A DNA stretch of 64,000 nt, from the NCBI RefSeq assembly GCF_004310685.1, contig NZ_SISG01000001.1:1302001-1366000 (forward strand), read 5' to 3'. Shown here piece after piece: positions 26,932-34,042 of this stretch (position 1 is its first letter; every line of letters starts with the position of its first letter). Made by a program: the position numbers and the translations under genes. Under the pieces are notes generated by a model that did not search any database, had not been told where the DNA came from, and saw only the letters and a program-made list of their open reading frames with translations. Source of the stretch: Glaciihabitans arcticus (GTDB lineage: Bacteria > Actinomycetota > Actinomycetes > Actinomycetales > Microbacteriaceae).

Positions 26932-27134
26932 GTGGTCTCCTGTGCGATTCGTCTCTGCACGAGGACGACCTCTCGGCCGCGGTACCACCCCGCTTGCGCT
27001 GCTCTCGCCTCGCCACTCAAACTGCTGTTCGGTTCTACTTGCTGTCGCGGGTTTCGATATGGCCGCGGGCGGCCTACTCAACCAGCAATAGTGTTCTTCC
27101 GAAGGCTCCCCGCTGATAACGGATCACTGCCAGT
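26932..27134 (-). promoter_or_regulatory. T-box riboswitch controlling ileS translation
   Basis: On the minus strand the conserved T-box sequence GCGGGGTGGTACCGCGG (26993-26977) lies about 45 bases before ileS. Upstream, GTTATCAGCGGGGAGC (about 27120-27105) has the look of a short Stem I with an ATC isoleucine specifier (27117-27115). After the T-box, GGTCGTCCT can pair with the ribosome-binding region AGGAGACC (one bulged G), so uncharged tRNA-Ile binding would free the start site. This is the translational, short-stem type known for actinobacterial ileS. A TAAACT -10 lies at 27146-27141. A palindromic repeat interrupts the linker. Confidence 0.9.
27051..27083. repeat. Single copy of the palindromic repeat inside the T-box linker
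   Basis: The sequence begins GTTTCGATATGGCC and ends CCTACTCAACC. It is the reverse complement of the left copy in ileS with one mismatch (T for C near the start). It sits between the Stem I region and the antiterminator/T-box sequence. It is flanked by CTATTGCT and AGCAAGTAG, which can pair and so place the repeat at the tip of the linker helix. Confidence 0.88.
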
Positions 27135-27156
27135 TCCACGAGTTTACGCCACAGCC

Positions 27157-27174
27157 GATGAGGATGCTCTCATG
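27157..27174. promoter_or_regulatory. GATGAGAG-type box upstream of the 27214 gene and ileS
   Basis: The minus strand reads CATGAGAGCATCCTCATC, close to the boxes at 27546 and 30325. It lies 40 bases before the secreted protein gene at 27214 and over the expected -35 position of the ileS promoter (its -10, TAAACT, is at 27146-27141). It may be bound by the response regulator encoded at 28190. Confidence 0.5.
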
Positions 27175-27213
27175 TTCGCTGCGAGAGTTCGCGAGCGAGG
27201 GCATCATGGGAGC

Positions 27214-27546
27214 ATGCGCCGTGCCATCCTGCTGCCCGCCCTGATCGTGGGCGCCGTCATCGTCGTCGGCGCGGGTGCGGCGGTCGTTGCGGCGGCCACG
27301 GCTCCGAGCGACTCGGGGCGCGTTGTGCAGGTCGACCCGCTCGTCGTGACGCCTGCTCCGGATGCCCCGACTCCCGCGACTCCCCTCCCGACCTCCACGG
27401 CTCCCGTTGCCGTCACCCCGCACGGGTCCGAAGACGTCGGCGACGACCACGGCGACAACAGCGGCCGCGGCGGAGGTTCGGACGACGATGACAGCAGCGG
27501 ATCCAGCAACAGCGGTAAGGGTGGCGGCGGCGGTTCCGACGACTAG
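27214..27546 (+). CDS. Secreted or anchored Gly/Ser/Asp-rich protein, 110 aa
   Basis: No family recognised. A short N-terminus (MRRA) leads into a hydrophobic segment (residues about 5-30) that may be a signal peptide or anchor. A Pro/Thr-rich stretch (about 50-75) and a low-complexity tail of Asp, Gly, Ser and Asn ending KGGGGGSDD follow. The composition resembles that of the next gene, 27646-28116. No proper Shine-Dalgarno sequence is seen for ATG 27214; an in-frame start at 27172 is possible. Together with the next gene it may answer to the nearby two-component system. Confidence 0.6.
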   Translation: MRRAILLPALIVGAVIVVGAGAAVVAAATAPSDSGRVVQVDPLVVTPAPDAPTPATPLPTSTAPVAVTPHGSEDVGDDHGDNSGRGGGSDDDDSSGSSNSGKGGGGGSDD

Positions 27547-27585
27547 ATGAGAGCGATCTCATCGCCCTCTGGTTGGTGTCTCATC
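27546..27585. promoter_or_regulatory. Palindromic and phased GATGAGA boxes before the 27646 gene
   Basis: GATGAGA and TCTCATC (27546-27563) form a perfect 7-bp inverted repeat around GCGA. TCTCATC recurs at 27579-27585, exactly 22 bp after the copy at 27557, that is two helical turns, with a degraded copy (TCTGGTT) at 27568. Eleven-bp phasing is typical of OmpR/PhoB-family sites. The boxes lie about 60 bases before ATG 27646. Confidence 0.55.
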
Positions 27586-27645
27586 AACCGCCGCGAGGCT
27601 TGAGGTATTCGGTTCGAGAGAACCCACACCCCAAGGAGAACACTC

Positions 27646-28116
27646 ATGAACCTCACAATCAAGAAGAACTGGCCGGCCATCGCCGGAGCTGCAGTCATCG
27701 GCCTCACTCTCGCCGTTGGCGGTGCCATCGCCGGCGCGACCGCCGCGACCGAGTCGAACAGCCCGGCACCCGTCGCGCCGATCTCGTCGACGAACTCGCC
27801 CACCCCCAGCAACTCGCCGTCGAACAGCACCGACGATGACGGCACCGCCGACCAGGGCAGCGGTGACAACCCGGCCACTCCGGTGACGCCGACCCCGGCA
27901 CCGTCATCCAGCAGCTCGTCCGACGACAGCGGCCACCACAGCTCCGGGACCCACCACAGCTCGGGCACGGACGACTCGGATCACCACAGCGGAACCGATG
28001 ACTCCGGCCACCACGGCGGGCGCGACCGCTCGGGCGACGACGACAACTCGGGTAGCGGTCGAGGCGGCTCAGACGACAGCTCCGGCCACGGCGGCGGACA
28101 CGGCTCCGACGATTAG
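27646..28116 (+). CDS. Secreted His/Asp/Ser/Gly-rich low-complexity protein, 156 aa
   Basis: Residues 1-35 form a signal peptide (basic start, hydrophobic core AAVIGLTLAVGGAIAGATAA). The mature part is a Ser/Pro/Asn-rich linker followed by about 70 residues of repeats such as SGHHSSGTHH and DDSGHH, ending in Gly/Ser/Asp. With about twelve His residues and many Asp residues it could bind divalent metal outside the cell, or act as a flexible surface protein; neither is proven. AAGGAGAACACTC precedes the ATG. It is followed by a strong terminator and convergent to the two-component system. Confidence 0.72.
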   Translation: MNLTIKKNWPAIAGAAVIGLTLAVGGAIAGATAATESNSPAPVAPISSTNSPTPSNSPSNSTDDDGTADQGSGDNPATPVTPTPAPSSSSSSDDSGHHSSGTHHSSGTDDSDHHSGTDDSGHHGGRDRSGDDDNSGSGRGGSDDSSGHGGGHGSDD

Positions 28117-28132
28117 GCAGCACTCAGACAAG

Positions 28133-28157
28133 GCCCCCGGTTCGCCGGGGGCTTTTG
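28133..28157 (+). terminator. Intrinsic terminator after the 27646 gene
   Basis: GCCCCCGG and CCGGGGGC form an 8-bp stem around a TTCG tetraloop (28133-28152), followed by TTTTG. It ends the transcript of the secreted protein gene and lies just before the convergent response-regulator gene. Confidence 0.88.
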
Positions 28158-28189
28158 TGCGCCCGGCTCGAACGCGTGAGCGAGCCCGC

Positions 28190-28846
28190 TCAGCTCAGGC
28201 GGTAGCCCATGCCGCGCACGGTCTCGATGACGTCGGCGCCGAGTTTGTCGCGCAGGTACCGCACGTAGACGTCCACCACGTTGGAACCGGGGTCGAAGTC
28301 GATGCCCCAGACCCGGCTGAGCAGCTGCTCGCGGCTCAGCACCTGCTCCGGGTGACGCAGGAACTCTTCGGCGAGGGCGAACTCGCGGGCGGAGAGATCC
28401 ACCTGGCGGTCGCCGATGGTGGCGCGTCGGGTGTGCAGGTCGAGCGACACACGCCCGTGGGAGAGCGTCGTCGAAGCGCCCTGTCCGGCATCGCGCAGTC
28501 GCACCCGAACCCGGGCCAACAGCTCGTCGAACTTGAACGGCTTCGGGATGTAGTCGTTCGCTCCACCATCGAGCCCGGCGACGGTGTCCCCGAGCGAGGT
28601 GCGTGCGGTGAGCATGATCACCGGAATCGTCGTGTCCCGCGCCCGGAGGCGCCGCAGCACCTCGAAGCCGTCCAGCTGAGGGAGTCCGATGTCGAGCAGC
28701 ACGAGGTCATAGCTGCCACTCAGCGCGTGAGCGAGGGCATCCGGACCGGTCTCGACGATGGTTGCGCTGTAGCCGGCGGCCCGAAGACCCTTCTCGACGA
28801 AACTCGAGATGCGCGACTCGTCTTCCGCGATGAGGATGCTGCTCAC
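28190..28846 (-). CDS. OmpR-family response regulator
   Basis: The 218-residue protein has a receiver domain with acidic pair Glu-8/Asp-9, phosphoacceptor Asp-52 in DLVLLDIGLP, and Thr/Lys in MLTART and PKPF. A winged-helix DNA-binding domain follows, with SAREFALAEEFLRHP and NVVDVYVRYLRDKLG. Its start overlaps the kinase stop by four bases (ATGA), so the pair is co-translated. The phased GATGAGAG boxes near the kinase promoter and before the secreted-protein genes are likely binding sites, which would make the system autoregulated. Confidence 0.94.
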   Translation of the reverse strand: MSSILIAEDESRISSFVEKGLRAAGYSATIVETGPDALAHALSGSYDLVLLDIGLPQLDGFEVLRRLRARDTTIPVIMLTARTSLGDTVAGLDGGANDYIPKPFKFDELLARVRVRLRDAGQGASTTLSHGRVSLDLHTRRATIGDRQVDLSAREFALAEEFLRHPEQVLSREQLLSRVWGIDFDPGSNVVDVYVRYLRDKLGADVIETVRGMGYRLS

Positions 28847-30285
28847 TGGGGGCCTTCCGTCAGGGGTATCACGATGCCGAAGCGCGAGCCCGCGTCACTC
28901 GAGGCGAGGCTCACGCGACCGCCGTGCGCGTGCGCGATCGACCGCACAATGGGCAGGCCAAGTCCGGATCCGTGGATGCCGCGACCGGCGTCGATGCGCC
29001 CGAAGCGCTCGAAGATGCGGTCCTCGGACCCCGCGGGAATACCCGGTCCGGCGTCCTGCACCCAGAACTCGACCGCGCCGTTGGTCACGAGGCTGCCGAG
29101 CACGATCGTTGACCCCGTCGGCGAGTACTTGGCGGCGTTGTCGACGAGCTGCAGCCAGCCCTGGGTGACCCGATGCGCATCCAGCCGGGCGACCCCCGTC
29201 GCCCGGCCGGACAGCTCCCACGAGTGGTCGGGAAGTGCGCTCGCCTTCGCGAAAACCGAATCCGTGAAGGCCGCCACATCCACCTCCTCGAGGTTCGGGG
29301 TGCTCGACTGCACGCTGGCCCAGGTGTCGATGTCATCGACGAGGGCTGCCATGCGGTCGAGCTCGTCCAGGGCTAGGGCGCGCGTCGCCTCGACGTCATC
29401 CACTTTCGATGAATCGACGAGTTCGAGGTGGCCTCGCAGAATAGTCAGCGGCGTCTTCAGTTCGTGCCGCACGTCGTCGAGCAGCTGGTGCTGGCTGTTC
29501 ATGGCCGAGTCGAGGCGGTCGAGCATGTCGTTCACGGTCACGGTGAGCTCCGAGACGTCATCCCGCCCCTCGACGATGATGCGCTCGTTGCGATCAGAGG
29601 CGGTGATTCGGGATGCCGCGGCGCGAAGCCGACGGATCGGCCGCAGCAGCGTGCCCGCCACGAACCAGCCGACCAGCCCCGTGACGAGAAGGGCCAACAG
29701 GGCGACGAGCGCGTACGTGCTGAACGCGGAAACGAGTTCGTCGAGTTCCTCGTCGGAGTTCAGCGTCACGAGGTAGATGCCCTGCTCGGGATCTCCGGCC
29801 ACCTCGATCGGGCTCGCGATATAGCGCACGTTGGTGCCCGCGACCACGGCGGTGCCCTGGCGTACGCTGCCGTCATCGACTTCCTCGACGATGCGGGAGA
29901 CGAAGGCGTCTTCGTTCTCGAGGTGGATATCGACTTCGACGCCGGGCACGTACGAGGCGACACCGTCGATGATGCCCAGCGCGCTCTCGTCATGGGCAGG
30001 AACGTCGCTCTCGAGAATTCCCTGCAGGGCGGCCCTCACGGTCGGGAAGACCTGGCCCTGACCGACCGTACCGTCGGTCGCGGTCGTCGGTGCGTCACCC
30101 GAGACGATGATGCGCGCCGTCTCGATGCTGCCGAGCAGGCGGGCGTCCATCTCCTCGAGGGTGCGCTCACGCTGCACCAGGAAGGTGACGGCCCCCGCGA
30201 GGGCCATACCGACGGCCGTGACGACGAGCATCGAGGCGAGGATGCGCGCGCGCACCGACCATCTCGGCAATCCACGCGCGCTCAT
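28843..30285 (-). CDS. Sensor histidine kinase
   Basis: The 480-residue membrane kinase has two transmembrane segments (about residues 13-35 and 190-213) enclosing an extracytoplasmic sensor domain of about 150 residues. These are followed by HAMP, a HisKA domain with the phosphoacceptor in VRHELKTPLT (about residue 275), and a HATPase domain with DNAAKYSP, DAGPGIP and GSGLGLPIV. The stimulus is unknown; the linked secreted acidic, His-rich proteins hint at cell-envelope or metal signals. A CATACT hexamer lies six bases before the ATG, with phased boxes at the -35 position. Confidence 0.93.
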   Translation of the reverse strand: MSARGLPRWSVRARILASMLVVTAVGMALAGAVTFLVQRERTLEEMDARLLGSIETARIIVSGDAPTTATDGTVGQGQVFPTVRAALQGILESDVPAHDESALGIIDGVASYVPGVEVDIHLENEDAFVSRIVEEVDDGSVRQGTAVVAGTNVRYIASPIEVAGDPEQGIYLVTLNSDEELDELVSAFSTYALVALLALLVTGLVGWFVAGTLLRPIRRLRAAASRITASDRNERIIVEGRDDVSELTVTVNDMLDRLDSAMNSQHQLLDDVRHELKTPLTILRGHLELVDSSKVDDVEATRALALDELDRMAALVDDIDTWASVQSSTPNLEEVDVAAFTDSVFAKASALPDHSWELSGRATGVARLDAHRVTQGWLQLVDNAAKYSPTGSTIVLGSLVTNGAVEFWVQDAGPGIPAGSEDRIFERFGRIDAGRGIHGSGLGLPIVRSIAHAHGGRVSLASSDAGSRFGIVIPLTEGPQ

Positions 30286-30313
30286 GGGTCAAGTATGCCG
30301 AGCGGCGCTCGCA

Positions 30314-30342
30314 GATGAGGGCCAGATGAGAGCTTCCTCACG
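30314..30342. promoter_or_regulatory. Two GATGAG boxes 11 bp apart before the kinase gene
   Basis: GATGAGG (30314-30320) and GATGAGAG (30325-30332) are direct repeats with 11-bp spacing, and the second extends to GATGAGAGCTTCCTCAC, like the boxes at 27157 and 27546. The proximal box covers the -35 position of the kinase promoter (CATACT -10 at 30297-30292), as expected for activation by an OmpR-type regulator. Confidence 0.55.
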
Positions 30343-31333
30343 CGCGGGAGCGCTGCACCAGCCCGTTCACGAGACCGGCGGCGGTCGCGGCGTCGTCGAC
30401 AGTCACCACAAGGCTGCGGCCGGTGTGCCGGGTGATCTCGAGGGCTTCGCCCGATCGCAGGATGACGCCGGTGCGCCCACCCGCGCCGAATCGGATTCCC
30501 CACCCGCCGAACTCGGCCATCGCCTGCACGTCGACGACGGATGCTGCGGCGATCTCGTCGATCGGCACGGTGAACCTCGGATATCCCCCGGCCGCGCGCA
30601 GCCGCACCCCGTCGCGCCCGATGCGCAGGCGCCAGTTGAGGCTCGCGAACGACAGCACGAGCACCAGCGACACGACGGCGATGATCACGAACATCGCCGG
30701 GCGGCCGACGACGGCCACGAGCACGGCCGTCGCGATGACGAGAATGGTCGCCGCGGCGAAGGACACGATCGCGATCCGCGACGGGGCGATGGTGCGGGTG
30801 AAGACGGCGCGCTCCTCGGGCGCGAGCGCGAATCTCGGCTCCTCGACCGAGCTCGGTTCGAGGGTGACCGGTTTCGGGGCCACGAGACCGGCGATCAGCC
30901 CGAGCAGGGTGGCGGCGACAAGAGCCAGGCCCAGCACGGGCAATACGGATGGAGCGGCCGCGGCATCCTCGAGCCCCCGCTGGATGCCGACCGATCCGAC
31001 GAGCACAGCAGTGAGCAGCGTGGCGAACCAGACGCTCATGCCGACGAGGAAGCGCGGCTGGGCCGAGGGGCGCGTGCTTGCTCGCAGGCGCGCGATTGCA
31101 ACGGTGACGATCGCGGCGAAGGCGACCACGCTGAGCAGGAACAACGTGGCGAGCCCGAGCAGGCTGCCATAGCCGTCCGCAGAACCGGTCGGCCCCCAGT
31201 GCACGGCGATCGGGTCGGGCAGGTCGGTCCAGGACAGCAGGGCGATCACACCCACCACGGCGATGACCAACGGCACGACCCCGGCGATCAGGATGATGCG
31301 GATGCGCTGGGTGGGGCTGAATGCACGGATCAT
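30338..31333 (-). CDS. DUF1648 membrane protein
   Basis: The 331-residue protein starts with a membrane segment and the DUF1648 motif LPDPIAVHWGPTGSADGYG (about residues 37-55). Further segments follow (about 60-80, 95-115, 128-150, 185-205 and 210-230), then a C-terminal soluble region. DUF1648 proteins are commonly paired with small GntR/YtrA-type regulators, as in this two-gene unit. A role in envelope stress or antibiotic response is inferred from that pairing. Its ATG overlaps the GntR stop (TGATG). Confidence 0.85.
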   Translation of the reverse strand: MIRAFSPTQRIRIILIAGVVPLVIAVVGVIALLSWTDLPDPIAVHWGPTGSADGYGSLLGLATLFLLSVVAFAAIVTVAIARLRASTRPSAQPRFLVGMSVWFATLLTAVLVGSVGIQRGLEDAAAAPSVLPVLGLALVAATLLGLIAGLVAPKPVTLEPSSVEEPRFALAPEERAVFTRTIAPSRIAIVSFAAATILVIATAVLVAVVGRPAMFVIIAVVSLVLVLSFASLNWRLRIGRDGVRLRAAGGYPRFTVPIDEIAAASVVDVQAMAEFGGWGIRFGAGGRTGVILRSGEALEITRHTGRSLVVTVDDAATAAGLVNGLVQRSRA

Positions 31334-31680
31334 CAGTAGGCCTCTCGAATGAGCGCGGCGAGCGCGGTGGGTGACAGGTCGAGGCGTTTGGCCTCGGCTA
31401 CGAGTTGGGGCAGCACGGCGGCGAGCGCCGCATAGTCGCGGGCGCGATCGGTGACGACCGCTCCCCTGCCGCGACGCAGGTCGACGAGTCCTTCATCGCG
31501 CAGCAGCTGGTACGCACGCAGCACGGTATGCACGTTGATGTCGAGGGTCTCGGCGAGCTCGCGGGCTGCGGGCAGTCGCTCGCCGGTCTTCACCGACTCG
31601 CGCAGCACCTCCGAGCGCACGGCGGCGGCGAGCTGCTCGAACAGCGGGATCACCGAGCCGGGGTCTACGCGAATCAACAT
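31333..31680 (-). CDS. GntR-family regulator (YtrA-like)
   Basis: The 115-residue protein has an N-terminal winged helix with the GntR pattern (PLFEQLAAAVRSEVLRESVK, GERLPAARELAETLDINVHT, VLRAYQLLRDEGLVDLRRG). Only about 40 further residues follow, so it is of the short YtrA type without a large effector domain. It is the first gene of the unit with the DUF1648 protein. A perfect inverted repeat lies over its promoter, consistent with autorepression. The mRNA is predicted to be leaderless. Confidence 0.92.
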   Translation of the reverse strand: MLIRVDPGSVIPLFEQLAAAVRSEVLRESVKTGERLPAARELAETLDINVHTVLRAYQLLRDEGLVDLRRGRGAVVTDRARDYAALAAVLPQLVAEAKRLDLSPTALAALIREAY

Positions 31681-31686
31681 GGGTAG

Positions 31687-31715
31687 ATTCTATTGTTCTA
31701 TTTAACATAGAACAA
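31687..31715 (-). promoter_or_regulatory. GntR promoter with embedded operator
   Basis: On the minus strand TTGTTC (31715-31710) and TAGAAT (31692-31687) are 17 bases apart, and the ATG (31680) follows after six bases. TTGTTCTAT and ATAGAACAA (31693-31715) form a perfect 9-bp inverted repeat with a 5-base centre, covering the -35 and the whole spacer. This is a good candidate operator for the GntR protein itself. Confidence 0.75.
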
Positions 31716-31716
31716 G

Positions 31717-33222
31717 TTAAGTTTCGAGCAACAGCTTCGTGAACGGATGCCGCGGCTCCCGCAGCACCGAACTCGCCTCCCCCTGCTCAACGACAGCGCC
31801 GTCCTTCATGACCACTATCCGGTCGCTCATCTGGGCGATCACGGCGAGATCGTGCGAGATGAAGATCATCGAGAGGCCGAGCTCCCGCTGCAGGGATGAC
31901 AGCAGCTCGAGCACCTGCGCCTGGATCGATACGTCGAGTGCGGATACCGGCTCATCGCAGACGAGAATCCCTGGCCGACGAGCGAGCGCGCGAGCGATCG
32001 CGACGCGCTGCCGCTGGCCGCCGGAGAGCTCGCGCGCCCTCCGGTTCAGGTGCGCTTCGCCGAGGCCGACCTGATGCAGGAGTTCGAGCACTCTCTGCTT
32101 GGAGACCTTCTCGCTGAGCGCAACGCTCTCGCCGAGGATGCGCTCCACGCTCCAGCGCGGGTCGAAGGCGCCGAACGGGTCCTGGTCGATGAGCTGGATG
32201 CGCGCACGGCGAGCCCGCCGCTGCGCCTCGGCCTGCACGCTCCACGGCTCACCGTCGAGCAGCACCTCACCCGCATCCGACCGCTCGAGCGCCAGCAGCA
32301 GGCGAGCGACCGTGCTCTTGCCCGAGCCGGACTCCCCCACGATGCCGAGCGTCTGGCCTGCACGGAGCGAGAGCGACACGTCGTCTACCGCGGTGCGGGC
32401 ACCGTAGCGCTTCGTGAGCCCGCGGGCCTCCAGCACGGTGTCGCCGCCCTCGACGAACGTCGTGCGTGGGGTGGGCGCGGCCGCGAGCAGCACCCGGGTG
32501 TACTCATGCCGCGGGTTACCCAGCACCTCGGCGACTGCACCCGTCTCCACGATTCGGCCCTCACGCATCACGGCAACCCGGTCCGCGAGCCGCGCCACCA
32601 GTGTCAGGTCATGGCTGATGAGCAGCAGGCCGAGACCCTGCGCCTTCAACTCGCCCAACAGGTCGAGGATCTGCGCCTGCACCGTTGCATCGAGGGCGGT
32701 CGTCGGCTCGTCCGCGACCAGGAGGCCGGGGCCGGCCACAAGAGCCGACGCGATCAGGGCTCGTTGACGAAGGCCCCCGGAGAGCTCGTGCGGGTACTGG
32801 GTGGCGCGAGCCGCGGCATCCGGCATCGCCACGTTCTGCAGGCTCTGGATGACCCGTGCCCCGACCTGCGCGCGGGTGAGCGAGCCCTCGTGCACTTCAA
32901 GGGCTTCCGCGACCTCGGCGCCCACTCGCCGCAGCGGATCCAACGCCACAAGCGCATCCTGGCTCACCAGTGCCACGGAGCGGCCCCGCAGGTTCCGCCA
33001 GTCCCGCTCGCCGTAACCGCGCGCATCGCGGCCGTCGATCGAGAGCACGTCGGCGGTCACCGCGCCGGGCGACAGCCCGAGCAGGGCGTTCGCGGTCATG
33101 GTCTTGCCGGAGCCGGATTCCCCGACCAGGGCGAGGCACTCCCCCGGCTCGAGCTCGAATGAGATGCCGTCGACGACGGGGGTACTGCCGATCGTGACCA
33201 CGAGATTCTCAACGCGCAGCAC
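31717..33222 (-). CDS. Fused dual ATPase of a peptide/nickel-type ABC transporter
   Basis: The 501-residue protein contains two complete ABC ATPase domains in one chain. Domain one has Walker A GESGSGKT (about residue 37), signature LSGGLRQRA, and Walker B LLVADEPTTALD. Domain two has GESGSGKST (about 295), LSGGQRQRVA and ILVCDEPVSALD. It therefore replaces separate DppD- and DppF-type subunits. Start GTG 33222 has GGGGAGG at ideal spacing and overlaps the upstream permease gene by 14 bases. It powers uptake of oligopeptides or a similar solute. Confidence 0.94.
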   Translation of the reverse strand: MLRVENLVVTIGSTPVVDGISFELEPGECLALVGESGSGKTMTANALLGLSPGAVTADVLSIDGRDARGYGERDWRNLRGRSVALVSQDALVALDPLRRVGAEVAEALEVHEGSLTRAQVGARVIQSLQNVAMPDAAARATQYPHELSGGLRQRALIASALVAGPGLLVADEPTTALDATVQAQILDLLGELKAQGLGLLLISHDLTLVARLADRVAVMREGRIVETGAVAEVLGNPRHEYTRVLLAAAPTPRTTFVEGGDTVLEARGLTKRYGARTAVDDVSLSLRAGQTLGIVGESGSGKSTVARLLLALERSDAGEVLLDGEPWSVQAEAQRRARRARIQLIDQDPFGAFDPRWSVERILGESVALSEKVSKQRVLELLHQVGLGEAHLNRRARELSGGQRQRVAIARALARRPGILVCDEPVSALDVSIQAQVLELLSSLQRELGLSMIFISHDLAVIAQMSDRIVVMKDGAVVEQGEASSVLREPRHPFTKLLLET

Positions 33223-34042
33223 GGGCACCTCCCCGCAGGCGGCGGCCGACGACACTCGTCGAGATGACCGTCGCCGTGATGACGAGGCCCGGGAACAGCG
33301 CCACCCACGGCGCGCGATCGAGCAGGTTGCGCCCCTCCGCGAGAATCACACCCCACTCCGGCGTCGGGGCTGCGGGACCGAGACCCAGGAAGCTCAGGCC
33401 GGCCGCCGAGACGATCGCCGTACCGACACCGATCGTCGCCATAACGAGCAGCGGGCCGAGCGTGTTCGGCAGCACGTGCCGCAGCACCGAGCGCCAACGC
33501 GGAACTCCAAGCGAGACCGCGGCCGTCACGTAGCTCGCGCGCGACACGACGAGCGTCTGCGAGCGGGCGATCCGCGCGTAAGCGGGTGTGGCTGCGAGCG
33601 CTATCGCGATCACGAGGCTCGAGGGACCCGGGCCGATGATGGCGATCACGAGGAGCGCGACGAGGAACTCGGGGAAGGCCATCCCGATCACGATGATGCG
33701 GCCGATCACCGTGTCCACCGGCTTGGGCGAGAGGCCCGAGACCAGTCCGATGAGAAGGCCGGCGGCCAGTGCGATGAGGGATGCCCCGAACCCGACGGCC
33801 AGCGAATAGCGCGCGCCGTGCACGACTCGCGCAAAGACGTCCCGCCCGGACTGGTCGGTGCCGAACAGGTGCTCGGCGCTCGGACCCTGCAGTGCGTCCG
33901 AGATTTGCGCCCGCAGCGGATCGATCGGGGTGACCAGCGTCGGGAAGAGCGCGGCGAAGAGCAGCAGCCCGAGGAAGATGCTCGCGATGACCACTCCGGG
34001 GGCTGCCGGTCGGCGGGTGCGACGAGCGACGAGGACGGTCAT
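33209..34042 (-). CDS. ABC transporter permease, DppC type
   Basis: The 277-residue inner-membrane subunit has about six hydrophobic segments. DPLRAQISDALQGPSAEHLF and GTDQSGRDVFARVVHGARYS (about residues 42-80) are typical of OppC/DppC, and the coupling loop YARIARSQTLVVSRASYVTA (about 155-175) contacts the ATPase. The start overlaps the stop of the DppB-type gene (ATGA). It works with the other four components encoded here to import peptides or related compounds. Confidence 0.93.
   Translation of the reverse strand: MTVLVARRTRRPAAPGVVIASIFLGLLLFAALFPTLVTPIDPLRAQISDALQGPSAEHLFGTDQSGRDVFARVVHGARYSLAVGFGASLIALAAGLLIGLVSGLSPKPVDTVIGRIIVIGMAFPEFLVALLVIAIIGPGPSSLVIAIALAATPAYARIARSQTLVVSRASYVTAAVSLGVPRWRSVLRHVLPNTLGPLLVMATIGVGTAIVSAAGLSFLGLGPAAPTPEWGVILAEGRNLLDRAPWVALFPGLVITATVISTSVVGRRLRGGARAAR

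Noticed and set aside
25033-27546. 837-aa open frame antisense to ileS
   Set aside because: It is a high-G+C shadow of ileS: composition is Arg/Val/Gly/Leu biased, it has no recognisable motif, and it runs through the T-box region. Only its last 110 codons, in the same frame from 27214, look like a real gene.
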